DNA from: Zhengitettix transpicula
Lineage: Eukaryota; Arthropoda; Insecta; Orthoptera; Tetrigidae
Assembly: GCA_037074705.1 (NCBI GenBank)
Contig: CM073594.1
Coordinates: 72,402,509-72,466,508, forward strand
Reading direction: 5' to 3'
Length of the DNA: 64,000 nucleotides
In this document: piece by piece, positions 22,440-32,903 of the stretch
Layout of the letters: the number at the start of each line of letters is the position of its first letter
Numbering within the stretch: the first letter of the stretch is position 1
The notes under the pieces: model-generated
The model's database searches: none
Told to the model about the DNA's origin: nothing
Seen by the model: the letters and a program-made list of their open reading frames with translations, nothing else
Made by a program: the position numbers and the translations under genes

Positions 22440-22925
22440 TTATCGCTCAACTTGTTCAATCTGTTTAGCCATTCGTGCGGTTTTTTCAAGATTTAAATCC
22501 GTAATCAATAGTATTCGTTCAAATAAGTTGATATCACGCAAACCAACGACAATCCTATCCCGAATAAATTCTGCTTTTAATTGTCCATATTCACAATATT
22601 CAGCTAGGTTATGTAATGCCATGATAAACTGTTCCGTATATTCTTCTTAACCTCGTATCCGCTTATTCAATATTACCCGCTCATAAATAATATTGTGGTT
22701 CACAGTAAAATAATCGTGGAAAGCATTTTTTACATCTTCGTATTTGTTCTTTTTCTTCGTCCGTCATATTTAATGCCTCTAAAATATTATCAGCTTGTTC
22801 GTCCATTGTCTAAATAATATTTCAAAACATCGTATCCATCAGGTGCATTCATCTGCAGCTTTAGTGAAGTTTTAAGAATCCTCTTGATAAACATTTCATT
22901 TAACCAGTAACAATAGCGTCAGTGT
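22440..22925 (-). pseudogene. Ty3/gypsy Gag fragment
   Basis: On the minus strand an ALHNLAEYCEYGQLKAEFIR segment followed by DRIVVGLRD and LEKTARMAKQIEQ matches the capsid region of insect Ty3/gypsy Gag proteins (family pattern LAEHC.YG.L...LIRDRIVVG..D). Upstream codons, in other frames and with stops, still read ADNILEALNMTDEE and VKNAFHDYF-type Gag sequence, so it has frameshifts. It ends in a stop at 22440 and is followed after about 95 bp by the integrase end, indicating one large internal deletion. Confidence 0.8.
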
Positions 22926-23089
22926 TTGGAACATATGCGGTCCTCTCCCCGACCTAACCCCTCGTCATCTAACTCCAAATAAACCAAGACGATGACTGAC
23001 GGTAATCGGAAACTTTCCTACAACACAAAATGAAAGTGAATAAGTTAGATAGACAATTCAGACACAAAGGTAATATAAATACCATACTA

Positions 23090-23119
23090 CGTTTCTGGGA
23101 ACTTTGTTCCTTTCGTCAG
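23090..23119 (-). ncRNA. Hammerhead-ribozyme-like core, best copy
   Basis: Minus strand: CTGACGA, AA, a perfect GGAAC-AAA-GTTCC hairpin, CCA spacing bases, then GAAACG. This is the hammerhead pattern CUGANGA - stem II - GAAA. The strand carrying the cleavage site and stem I were not identified, so self-cleavage is not shown. Hammerhead motifs are known from Penelope-like elements. Confidence 0.45.
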
Positions 23120-23267
23120 GTGCTAAGAAGAGCCTAGAGCGATACAACTGCGCTTGTTGGTTGAAAAAACTCAAAAGCGACGATTACGCAACGACAATGG
23201 GAGAGTCGAAAGGTTACCGTAACAATAAGGGAGCAACGACAATGGTAAAACAGAAGGTTTAGCGTAA

Positions 23268-23546
23268 TTATAAGTGATCATAGCAATTATTGAGTTTCAT
23301 AGTGTCTGTTTGTATATTAATAGCTGTGATGTTTGATTTAATGTGAACCATCTCTGATATGAGTCTGTCTACAATCTTAGCATTTTGCCAATCAAATGTA
23401 TGTTTAGTATTGATGATATGTTTGAATACTACAAATAGTTTATCAATAGGAAGTTTGATATTAGATATATGTTCTTTAATATGTGTATTAAGGGAACGTT
23501 TTGTTTGCCCTATGTAGCTGGAATTACAATTAGAAAAAGAGATTTT
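23268..23546 (-). pseudogene. Penelope-like GIY-YIG endonuclease C-terminus
   Basis: About 92 codons open to TAA at 23268-23270, starting after an in-frame stop. It shows CNSSYIGQTKRSLNTHIKEH, then THTFDWQN-type sequence (here KHTFDWQNAKIVDRLISEM) and HIKSNITAINIQTD. This is the YIG half of a GIY-YIG nuclease domain with the following R and H/E positions. Such domains form the C-terminus of Penelope-like retroelement proteins. The upstream GIY half and the reverse transcriptase are missing. Related decayed copies lie at 3703-3772, 6000-6431 and 28045-28252. Confidence 0.75.
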
Positions 23547-23725
23547 TTAAACAACACAATGTTTGTTGTAGGTGTCAAGTGGGTCCTTGTGATTTTTAAT
23601 CAAGTATGAAATGGTATTAGTGGATCTCTAAACGAATGATATTTGATATTCTTTGATATTACCTTTTTGCTGAATCTTTCTTATTTATTATTTTCGGTCA
23701 GGCGTAAATATTTTCATTTTAACAA

Positions 23726-23939
23726 AATGAAAGTGTTTAAAAAATCACGACGAATTAAAACAGTAAAAAATACTACCGAACTTAATAAAGTGTAAAACTA
23801 CTGCCGGTACATTACAACCATTAACAAAATAGAGAAAATAAAATATTTCCCCGGTAACTTAAGTAGGTCAAAACTACTTCGGGTAACCTTTTCTCAAACT
23901 CCACGAAGAGTAACATAAAATTTCATCAACCACTATGAT
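23726..23939. other. Spacer with a short internal repetition
   Basis: Two similar stretches (GTGTAAAACTACTGCCGGTA-like near 23789 and GGTCAAAACTACTTCGGGTA-like near 23868) suggest a small diverged tandem repeat or the decayed end of the Helitron-like element that follows. Confidence 0.3.
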
Positions 23940-24718
23940 TAATGCGAGATTTAAACTCAGCGACTCCTATAATCCCGGAATCGATAATAATATTGGTATT
24001 TTTGCACTATTTTTTATGTAAACCCCTTACACCACCACACGCACCATTGTAGTGCTTCCCAACCTTTTCTTTTAGAGTTGAAATTCGACACTTAAAAATT
24101 CTAGAATGGGCTTGAAACTTTTTATTCCACGCTAAGAGTGTTTGTAAATTCCACCCTTCCACCCTACCTCTAGAGGCGGTGGGTGTGTCTTAACCCCTCA
24201 GTGTTTGTTCTGGATGGTAAGTAACATGTGTTTAAACTTTTGTGGAAATTGGTCTACGCATTTAAGTTTGTAAACGAAAATTCGTTTTACCCACAGCCTC
24301 CCCCACCCCACATCTAGGAGCTGAATTGTAACGTAAGTGACACAGTGAATGTCAGAATTAAACTCATTGACTTCTATAACCCTGGATTTGACACTAATGT
24401 TGGCTGTTTCCGTTTTTTTATGTAACGCCCTTCCACCCCCTCCCTTATTGGTGCATTAATGGGGTGAAATTATACTCTAAAAACATCTAGAAACTATTAA
24501 TCAGGTAGACAGCGAAAAGAAAATAATCAACGCTAATATTGGCCGTTTTAGCATGTTTTTAAATTTCACCCCTTCGGAGTTTCGTAACGATTCAAAAACC
24601 CGAGAGAAACCTTGGCGGGGGAGCGCACAACAGCTCACCAAAGTTTCATCGCAATTGGATGAATGGTTTATTAGTGCATGGACTGACAGACAGACATTCA
24701 TTTTTATACTTAGAGAGA
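23940..24718 (-). mobile_element. Helitron-like element, decayed 3' end
   Basis: On the minus strand it starts TCTCTCTAAG after A (24718), followed by a CTGTCTGTC-rich 5' region and AATTGCGATGAAACTTTGG. The interior has two units (near 23960 and 24364) related to the CATAACCC...TTTGAC units of the element at 3782-5217. I could not find a hairpin-CTRR end. Confidence 0.45.
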
Positions 24719-25440
24719 TTATTTTTCCTGTTAATTGGCTACTTCTTGATCTAATTAATATAAAACTAGAACATAGAGAAATAAAGATCAGTAACGTTGT
24801 TACTTCGGTGAGTATGATTTTTTATCGAAGGGAAAAAACCAAAGATTCAGTCATCAAAGACAAAAAGTAAGCACTGAAGATAAAACTCAGTCACGTTAAT
24901 TACTGAATTTTCCACGAAACAGGCGAAAGATTGTATCAGCAAAAAAGTTTACATAAACGTTAAGGGAAAAATAGTCATAATTTTATAAAACAAAACCAAA
25001 GACTGTGACGGCATAAAAAATACAAATAAAGACGAAAATATTTTTTACTTTGATCTGTCTGTCCGTGACCGTATTCTCAATAAGTTAATTATTTTATCTA
25101 ATTAATTGGCCGTTAAACATTTGTTTAATTACAATTAAATGCGCCATAAATATCTAATTATTTTTTTATTTCAACCAAAAAATTCGTATGGCCTATTTCG
25201 ATTTTGGTAAATGGGTAACAAATCAAAGTTAAGTGTCAATGTTCAGTAAGTTAATTAAATTTTTAAACTAAATTCTCTCAGTCACGTCTAAATTTCTCTC
25301 TAACGGGACGGGTACATAATGAGTTTTTAAAAATATTTGCAATTATTAAAATTACATTTTTAAACCATTTAAAAATTAATAATTTGTGGCCAATTAAAAC
25401 AGGATATATTTTTAAATGAATTGATTTAATAAACCACAAC
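24719..25440. other. AT-rich DNA, no gene seen
   Basis: Dominated by TTAATTAA-type words and A/T runs. Nothing recognised. Confidence 0.4.
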
Positions 25441-25444
25441 ACAA

Positions 25445-25475
25445 CGTTTCATCCCGACATTTGGGACCTCTTCAG
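25445..25475 (-). ncRNA. Hammerhead-ribozyme-like core
   Basis: Minus strand CTGAAGA, G, a GTCCC/GGGAT stem with AAATGTC loop, GAAACG, then TTGTGTTGTG. The stem II loop region GTCCCAAAT resembles stem II of described hammerheads. The cleavage-site strand was not identified. Confidence 0.45.
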
Positions 25476-26159
25476 GTGTTACAAAATTAATTATTTTTTT
25501 AATTAAACTCATTTGTTTTTAAAAAATCTTACTTAATTGTCATTAATTTACATTTGTTAATTCTTTTGTTACTACGAGTCGTAATATAAAAAAATAAAAA
25601 GTGTCTGTATAAGGTCATAAATTGGTTTTATTAATTCAAAACAGACGTTAAATTAAAACTTTCAGTCAAATAATGATAACTCGTGTGTTTCTCTTTGTTT
25701 AATTTCAATTTATGTGTATTTTCGTAAATTAAATATGATTTTTTTGATACCAGATAGTGCGTTAAAAATATAATTTAATTCTCTACAACTTCCCTTCCAT
25801 GAGAAATTATTGTAGGTTTTAATGGATTCTTAAGAATAAATAATTTATACTTAAGGTAATTAAGTAAAATAATTATTTAATCAATTGGGAAAAAGTGACT
25901 AGGGATCCTCAACCGCCTATGTATCAACGTTGAAAACAGAATACAGATTGAAAAATGTGACATGACGTGACGTCAGAGCGCAGATCACAGATACGTGACA
26001 GCGCGTGACGACCCGTGACAGGGTAGTGACGTGAGGTACCGCGAAAGAAGTGTGTCTGGTCTGTAAGGCAACATTGAAAGGTAGTATCGTACACTTTTGG
26101 GACATCACGTTAAATCACGTGCCAGTAGGTCACCTTAACCTTGACTGTAGGTCTTCAGG
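25476..26159. other. AT-rich DNA passing into GC-richer DNA
   Basis: AT-rich to about 25900, then CpG- and TGACG-rich to 26150 (repeated GTGACG-type words near 25960-26030). No gene is called. Confidence 0.35.
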
Positions 26160-26665
26160 AGCTACCTCGAGGCTGTGAATAATTTTTTTAGCAAAAGCCC
26201 TGGTGAGGTTGACGTATCGCGCACGTGTGTGTGTGTGTGTGTGTGGAAGCCCAGTCCCGGCATGTTAAACGAGTATGAAGTGAGTTGTCCGTAGAGAAAG
26301 TGAGGCTCAGACCCCCACAAGTTGTTAACCGCCGTCTTTACGACCGCATAAAAGCACGAGGAAAGGAAAAAGAAGGGAGAAGGGCAGATGCAAGCAACGT
26401 CTTCATTAGCCGAGTCTTCGTCCGCGCCAAATCTCGGGACTGCAACCGGCGATGCAACACTGCAAGGAACTTGGAACGTCGCTAATTGCTTCCGGACCGT
26501 GGTGGTGGGAGTTTACAAGGTGCTGAAGGAGAGGAACTCTTGCACACGCGCGCGCGAGCGCATTAATCTTTATGATCCGACCCAACCTGATTCCATGTAT
26601 GGCTCAATCCGACGGCGCAATCGTCGGAACTGGATAATTATTAAGGCTAGTTAGAGAAATAAGAG
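26160..26665. other. CpG-rich island-like segment, function unknown
   Basis: Contains a (GT)n tract at 26224-26245 and a CGCGCGCG run near 26550. The overlapping open frames of 66 and 88 codons are not recognised. ATTAATCTTTATGATC near 26562 is Hox-like. It could be a promoter, first exon or enhancer; I cannot decide. Confidence 0.25.
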
Positions 26666-28044
26666 ACGGTAGGGAAAAGATTACAAACCTGAAAGCTATC
26701 TCAACAACTTCATCTTACATCGCGTGACACCCTGTACGTATTATCGGCCAATAAATCACTCCGCATCGGGTCTAAAATGTGTCGAAACTTGTCTTACAGG
26801 AGTCATTGTAAACACACCCACGGCTGTTACTCAGGGAAATAATTTTTAAGGGCGTTTAAAGGGGAGAAAATAGGAAACATTTAAACGGAACTAGGAAAAG
26901 ATGTGAACCTGTATCAAAACATGCATAATGTAAGATAATAATCAGTTAAAATAATAATAAGAAATTTATTAAAGGTTGGTATCAATCTTTGATTGAAAAA
27001 ATAACAAATTTCGGATTACAAGTAAATTAATTACATATAAAAATAATAAAATATGACCGAGAACGGTCAAGATAAATTTCATCAACGAATTATTGAGAAG
27101 TTACATGAGAAAAAAAAATTATGTTCACAATAAAAATTCAAAGCAAAACTACAACAAGAACGTCGACGCTTTTGTACCCGCTTATTTTTTCTTCGGCGAC
27201 TTCCGTGGCCCAAATAATTGAATTAAATGAGATGTGTCAAACACAACGTGGACTCCGGTCACCGGTGGACCCGCAGATATGGCAATTCCAAAACTTCAAA
27301 GAGTCTGTAGATAAGGTCTGCACACAAAACAACGAAATCTGTAACAACTTGTGATTAATCCGACCTGCAAACGACGATTTATTCGATTGAAGCATATATA
27401 CGGTTCCCTCAGTCAAAAATGGAATTGATTACGTTTCACTTTTATTAATTTTAAATGTTATTAATAGATATATTTATCTGAATTGTAAGTTAAATCTTTT
27501 TTATATAACTTCATACTCGTTAAAATAGAACTTTTATTTGAATTCGAGAGCTAAAGCATTATACACCTGATGTAAGATTGAGGACGAGACGTTGTGAATT
27601 TTACGATTCTTGTTAATAATTTACAAATTTGGCTGTGTTTCTACATTTAAAGTGTGATTGGGTTTTATTTGCACAAATCCGGGGAAAAATTAATTGTGTA
27701 TCTGACACATCATATACAAATTAGGGCTGCATAACATCAAAATCAGTAATAATTCCGATCTGAAATCGACTATTTAATCCATTACAGTGTACGGCTCCCT
27801 CAGTGAAGAAAAATCACACGTGGTTTTTCGTTGCTTTCCAAAAACGACAAATAATTCATTTCATAAAAAATTGTAAACGACTTCCTCAGTCAATAACATG
27901 TTGCCATTTCGTCACTCTCCACAAAAACCGGACAAATAAAATAATTCCTGGCTCCAGGTTACGACGTAAACCAATAGTCGTAAGGGCTTTGAGAGCGATA
28001 CACCGTAGAGCAGGTGACTGACTCAAACGCAAAGAAGTTTCCCT
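26666..28044. other. AT-rich DNA, no gene seen
   Basis: The open frames at 27121-27354 and 27803-28021 are unrecognised. Confidence 0.35.
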
Positions 28045-28252
28045 GACAAATAAGGGATCATAGGATGGGTTTGTACGTTAATCACAGTCATGTTAGATTT
28101 AATATTATTATTGACTGCAGTCAACATCTAAAATCTTGGCATTTAGCGAATCAAGTGAATATTCCGGGTTGATGAGGGAACAGTGGCATTTAATGACCTT
28201 TTGGTCCGTCCTACGTAACACGAAGTTGGAGTCAGAGCAAGGGATTTGCTGT
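28045..28252 (-). mobile_element. Decayed Penelope-like GIY-YIG fragment
   Basis: On the minus strand it aligns with 23268-23546: a CCTTGCTCTGACTCCAAC start, a GGACGGACCAAAAGG stretch equal to the YIGxTKR codons, and at the other end codons for the AINIQTD segment. Stops and frameshifts are present. Confidence 0.6.
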
Positions 28253-29289
28253 AGTAGATTCGTTTTGTAATATTTATCTGTGAAAGAGTGGTCTGCGGGC
28301 CCAAATAATGCAATGTTGTGCGGTTATTGTTGGTTAATGCAGCTGTCTAGCGATCTGAGTGAGTTACGGTGCCTCCGGAAGCAGCTTGTGCGGAAGATGG
28401 TCGTCGGGTTTTAATGCGCAAGAAGAGCATTCGCCTCGGCGCCGTTTTTCTTCCCCTCCCCTCCTTTATCATTATCGTCTTGTTGTTGCGCGCTCGCAAG
28501 TACTTGGCTTTCAGTCGTTGCCCAGAGTCGTAAAACATCACACCACAGCTGCGTGCGCGCTCTTGGACCCTCGAGCAGTGAAACCGCCACACTCGAGAAA
28601 GGGAGGCCAGCATGGATCCCGCCATGTGCCTGTGACTGTGGAGGCTCACCTCGGAAATCTGGTTACGGACGACTAAATAACACCTTTGTCTTAGAATCGA
28701 GAGAGATTTTGACGACATTGACAGAATTTAATATTGGTCAGGGTTACCCAAACAGCTTCTACGTCGCTGATCCGCGCAGGTCCGTGAAGCCTTACGAAGG
28801 GTTGCGCACTTACGTGTTCTGAACTGATGAAGACGAATAGAAAAGTTGACATACAAAACGTCAGTTTCTTTCACTCCTTCACTCTCATTTATTATTATTC
28901 CTATTTATGTATTTTCATCTCGCTTCAAACCAGACAATAAAACAACAGACCCAACACGAAGCAAATATTATATTTTAAACTATCTTCTTTATATATACCT
29001 TAAGGAAGCTCAAACCGATGCACGATGCTTGTCTGTCACGAGGCTGCTGACTTTGTTCACATTCCACAAAGAAAACGGTGTGCCGATTTCACCCTTCGCT
29101 TTTTCTCAACCAGTATATAAACTTTTGGGAGTGTCTTTTAACTATTGTACACCATTTTCTTGAAACAAGTTACAATTTTTAAAATACCGATCTTTCGTAT
29201 TTAATGGTTTCTTTTCCGCCGGGCCAGTTATTGGTGGTAATTCAGGTTGTCCAGAGCAGGCGACAAAGTAACCGTATAAAGATAAAGGC
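28253..29289. other. CpG-rich segment then AT-rich DNA
   Basis: 28340-28820 is GC/CpG-rich with open frames on both strands (up to 123 codons) that I cannot assign. CACCACAGCTGCGTG near 28540 carries an E-box. 28830-29289 is AT-rich without features. Confidence 0.3.
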
Positions 29290-30135
29290 AAGACATAAAG
29301 GTATTAAATGAAACTGGAAGACACGGTGGAGAAAAAAGATAAAAGAAAGAAATAAGAAAAGAGTAAGGACAAAAATAATAGAAAGAACAACCTCAAGAAA
29401 ATAGAGGGAACAAAAAACAATAAAAGGGAGGTGAAGGAAAGGAAAATAATAATGTAAAGAAAAAAGATAGATAAGGAAGAAATAATAAAGAACTAAAAGA
29501 TGTGGAAGGAAAGAAAAAATGAAAATGGCTGAGAAAACAGTGAAAGGAAAGAAAATAAAAGAAGGTATATAACGATAAAAGAGACGAAAGAAGCAAAATA
29601 ATACAAAGATAAGGAAAAATTAAGGACTCCAAGATGTGGAAGGAGAAAAAAAAGGAAAAGGGAAGAAAACAGCGGACGTAAAAAGAAGAAGTAATAGAAA
29701 GGGGAAAGTAAGGAAAGAAAGATAACAGAATAATAAACTAAAAGAAATAGAAAAAATAGAACGGACCTCAAGATGACGGAAAGAAAAATTTAAAAGGAAA
29801 TAAAAGTAAGAGAAAGTAAGAAAATAAAGAAACAAGCTAATAAGACGAAAAGAAAATAGAACGGACCTCGAAATAAGGATGGAAAAAATGTAAAAAGAAA
29901 GAAAAAAGAATCATAGTAATAAAACGAAAAGAGAAATGAACGGACCAGACGATAAGGACGAAAATAAAAAATGTAAAAGGAATGAATACGAATAAAAAAG
30001 GAAAGTAGGAAAAGAGAGAACATTTTAATATAAATAACAGCAATAGAGAAAGGATCGCAAGATAAGAACGGCAAGAAAAACGCCGAAAAGGGAAGAAACA
30101 TTGAGAGGAAAGATCAGAAAGAAAATAATTTTTCC
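29290..30135. repeat. Purine-rich minisatellite tract
   Basis: About 850 bp in which the plus strand is almost all A and G. Irregular units of about 80-100 bp contain GAACGGACC followed by AGAT, GGAAAGAAAAA and AAAAGGAA (clear starts near 29759, 29859 and 29938). The minus-strand open frames of Phe/Leu/Ser-rich sequence across it are composition artefacts. Confidence 0.7.
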
Positions 30136-30952
30136 TAGTAGCAATAACTTTTTTCAACGATCATAGAAACTATTTGGGGGGGAAGGAAATATAATGCTTA
30201 GGAATTTTGATTAAAATATCTCGGAGAACGACCGGCTGTTTTCTTTAACGAAATTGGTCTATTATTTTGTTGTTGTTCTTGGGTTATTTATTTTTTCTCC
30301 CTGGTTTATTCCTACAGTAGCCAATGAATATATGGAGAGAGGTTTTCCTTATGTTCCGCTTCGGCTGTTCCGTAGAATGTCTCCCGTGTGCCGCGGCTGT
30401 TACCCTAGGTAATTACACCTTTCTGATAAGAAGAGTCCCGCACGCCACCGCCGACTCCTTTGAAGTTTCCTTATCTACGGTTACCAGGAGGTCAATCGGC
30501 CAAGACCAAACCATATTAACAACACCACAGGTCGAGCTCCGCAGGTATTTATACGTCCGCGAGGACGATTTCCATATTAAATAGTTCCCAGAAAGAAAAC
30601 GTAATGACGACACAGACACTAGCAAAGATACTAGCTACAGCTGTAAAAGTGGCGCGATATTAATAACGTCAACTCCGCGGCAGCGTAATTACCATACTCA
30701 ACGACTACAGACGCCATTAGCACGTGCATTAAATGGCGGCTGCCGCTCGCTTCCTGTCTGTCCGTCTGTCCTGTTCGTTCCATGCGCTGCGCGTTCTTGA
30801 CGACGTCAAACGACCAGGTCACGGCGGCACGGGGACGGTCTGATACAGCAGGAACCCGCCACGTTACGGGCTCGATCACAAGGAAAGCGACCGTCATATA
30901 AAAGTCTCTACACAGAATCAAATTTTAAACGTAATTGTGTTTTTCGTGTTTG
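30136..30952. other. CpG-rich segment between two polypurine-type tracts
   Basis: Non-repetitive, with GGTAATTACACC near 30409, a CAGCTG E-box near 30638 and GATA-like words. The open frames are below 100 codons and unrecognised. It is a candidate for regulatory DNA, but nothing specific shows this. Confidence 0.25.
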
Positions 30953-31092
30953 CCCTCGTGTCTCCATAACTGCGTCCGCAAAACAGCGTTTGTAGAACAT
31001 GATACAGAATGTTTTTCGTAAGGACTGTTTCCATGCCCTCGTCTCCATAACTGCGTCCGCAAAACAGCGTTTGTTGAACCCGATACAGAATA
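30953..31092. repeat. Two-copy direct repeat
   Basis: GCCCTCGT...CTCCATAACTGCG, then TCCGCAAAACAGCGTTTGT and GATACAGAAT, occurs at 30952-31014 and again at 31035-31091, nearly identical. The junction lies at the edge of the pyrimidine-rich tract. Confidence 0.85.
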
Positions 31093-31800
31093 CCTGCTTT
31101 TTCTCCTTGTTGCTAATGTCCGCAAAGTATTTTTTATCCCTTTCTTCCCCTGTTGCTTCTTTCCCCAGATTCTCTCCTTTTAATTTTCTTTCCATTCTAC
31201 TTTTTCTGTTCCTGATTTATTTTATTTTCAAGCTTTTCTTACTTTAGTTCCTTCTTTTCTCCTTTCATTTTCTTATTTTTACTTTCCCTTTGTTATCCTT
31301 TTCAGTTCTTTTATAACTATTCGTTTTTTGGCTTTGTTTTCAGTCTTTTCGCTCGTTTCTTTCTTTAGTTTCTTCTATTTACTTCATTCATTCCTTTATA
31401 TTCACTGCTTTCTTTTTCTTACGTTATTCCTATCCTACATTATCTTCGGATTCTTTTTATCTATTTTCTACCAGTTATATTGCACCTTTTTCTTTCTTTT
31501 AGTCCCTTTACTTCTTTCCGCTATTTTCTATCTGTTCGTTTTTTGCTTAATTTTTCGTTTTTTGCTCTATTCATTTATTTATTTCTTTAGTTCCTTCTAT
31601 AAACATAAATTTTTTATTTATATTCTCCGCTTTCTTTTGTTTGTGAACTACCTATTCTAACGATTATATTGGTCATTTATTTTCTTTTGTGTTTTACTTC
31701 GTTTCCTTCATGTTTTTATTGATAACTTTCTGTCTGTCTTTATTTATCTCTAGCTTTTTGTATGTCTACGTAAAATAAAATAAAACTAACCGAAACACAT
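31093..31800. repeat. Pyrimidine-rich tract
   Basis: About 700 bp with the plus strand almost all C and T, the strand-mirror of 29290-30135 in composition. The 110-codon Phe/Leu-rich frame at 31328-31660 is a composition artefact. A small AT-rich gap to 31929 follows. Confidence 0.65.
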
Positions 31801-31929
31801 TACTATTTACTTTGTTTCTGCAGTGTAATCTAACTTACTGTATTGGTCAGATATGGTAACTTAGCGTGACGAAATAGGGGAAGAGAAACTGAGAGCCGAA
31901 GTGCCGTAAGATTTATGGCGATGGTGGCT

Positions 31930-32649
31930 TCAGGACGAAGGGCGTCTGATGAGAACGTTGTTGATGAGGTTGTGCGGCGTCGTCGGGCCGACGCAGGTCT
32001 TTCCGGAGGTTGACACCGTCGGACCCAAGCCCCACGTCAAGGGTCCGCGACGCCCGAAGCTGAAGCGCGGCGCCGCCTTCTTGTAGCGCGAGGCGTCGGT
32101 CACTTGGTACTGCGCGGGGTCGGGGCCGTCGCGACGCACGTCGAACATGCTGCGAGGTCGCGCCGAGAACGTGGGCAGGCGTCGCGGCGCCAGAGCGGCG
32201 TCGAAGGTCGAGGGCAGCGTGTAGGAGCAGGGGTCGGGATGCTTCACGAAGGGGTCGTACTTGGAGCGCGAGCCCAGGCTGAAGCCCTTGCAGCCGCGAC
32301 GTTCGTCACGAGGGAAGTACGCAGCGGGGCCGGGACCCTCGCCGCCGCCCACGCCACCGGCGACAGCAGGGCCCCCGCCCCCGGCGCGGGGTTGCAAATT
32401 CTTGCCGCGGAGGGTGAAGGACGGCGAGCTCTCGTTGCCGCAACGGGTCATGCCCTTGGGGATGGTGTAGGCCACGGGGCCCGGCGAAAACGCCGACGAC
32501 GTCGTCTGTGGGGTGTTGCAACGGACGCCGAACGAGCAGCGACGCGTCGGCGACGGTCTGGGTCCGCGCCACTTGTCGGACACCGTAGGCGATGTGCGTC
32601 GGTTCCTGCGCGACACAGTCGTGGCCGACTGAGACACAAGCACAGACAT
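31930..32649 (-). CDS. SHIPPO-repeat (ODF3/CIMAP-like) protein
   Basis: A 239-residue single-exon frame, ATG at 32649 to TGA at 31930. It carries four proline-glycine-proline-type SHIPPO (STPGR) motifs: SPGPVAYTIP (about 55-64), GPGPAAYFP (105-113), HPDPCSYTLP (137-146) and GPDPAQYQV (175-183). They alternate with SFTLRGK, GFSLGSRSK, TFSARPRS and RFSFGRRG blocks, as in outer dense fibre protein 3 and related microtubule inner proteins. Such proteins are about 250 residues long and act in the axoneme of sperm flagella and cilia. The codons are very GC-rich and the gene sits in a CpG-rich island against CpG-poor DNA to the right. A good 3' splice site (CTGTTTCAG) lies just before the ATG on the minus strand, so a 5' untranslated exon, or a short upstream coding exon, may exist. 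The plus-strand 263-codon frame over it is a shadow. Confidence 0.85.
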   Translation of the reverse strand: MSVLVSQSATTVSRRNRRTSPTVSDKWRGPRPSPTRRCSFGVRCNTPQTTSSAFSPGPVAYTIPKGMTRCGNESSPSFTLRGKNLQPRAGGGGPAVAGGVGGGEGPGPAAYFPRDERRGCKGFSLGSRSKYDPFVKHPDPCSYTLPSTFDAALAPRRLPTFSARPRSMFDVRRDGPDPAQYQVTDASRYKKAAPRFSFGRRGPLTWGLGPTVSTSGKTCVGPTTPHNLINNVLIRRPSS

Positions 32650-32814
32650 CCTGAAACAGTTCAGGAATCCTTCAGCTCTACACCTCTACAAGACAAAGGA
32701 AAGCAGGACGATCCATCTGCATTCCTCGCCTATAACCTAAATACGCCAAGACGGAAGGCAAAAATTCAAACTAAGTGCCACGCATGCATTCAGTATGTTA
32801 AAGTGTTGCATTCA

Positions 32815-32903
32815 TTAAATTGTAGCAGTCCAGTTATTCTTCTTTGTAAAGCACCTTATTGCTCCAATTTAGTTTCCTGTCTTTTTAATATGTAAATTTC
32901 TGT
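32815..32903. repeat. Dispersed repeat, copy 1
   Basis: CATTAAATTG, GCAG.CCAGT, CTTTG.AAAGCA.CTTA and GCTCCAATTTAGTTTCCTGT, followed by TTTAATATG.AAATTT, are shared in order with 35953-36052. Confidence 0.75.

Larger units (their letters stand above)
23030..23725 (-). mobile_element. Penelope-like element remnant with inverted 3' modules
   Basis: Order on the minus strand: an inverted 3'-UTR-like segment (23600-23725, sense on plus), a GIY-YIG coding remnant (23268-23546), about 150 bp of spacer, then a sense 3' segment with a hammerhead-like core (23090-23119) and GGTATTTATATTACC. The same modules and order recur at 6000-6431; paired 3' modules without coding lie at 59265-60375. Reverse-transcriptase coding is absent. 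Confidence 0.65.

Noticed and set aside
29393..30157. Minus-strand Phe-rich membrane-like frames
   Set aside because: Produced by the polypurine minisatellite; no start context or conserved residues.
31328..31660. 110-codon Phe/Leu-rich plus-strand frame
   Set aside because: Pyrimidine-tract artefact.
32104..32895. 263-codon plus-strand frame
   Set aside because: Antisense shadow of the SHIPPO gene; its Ala/Arg/Gly-rich sequence has no motif.
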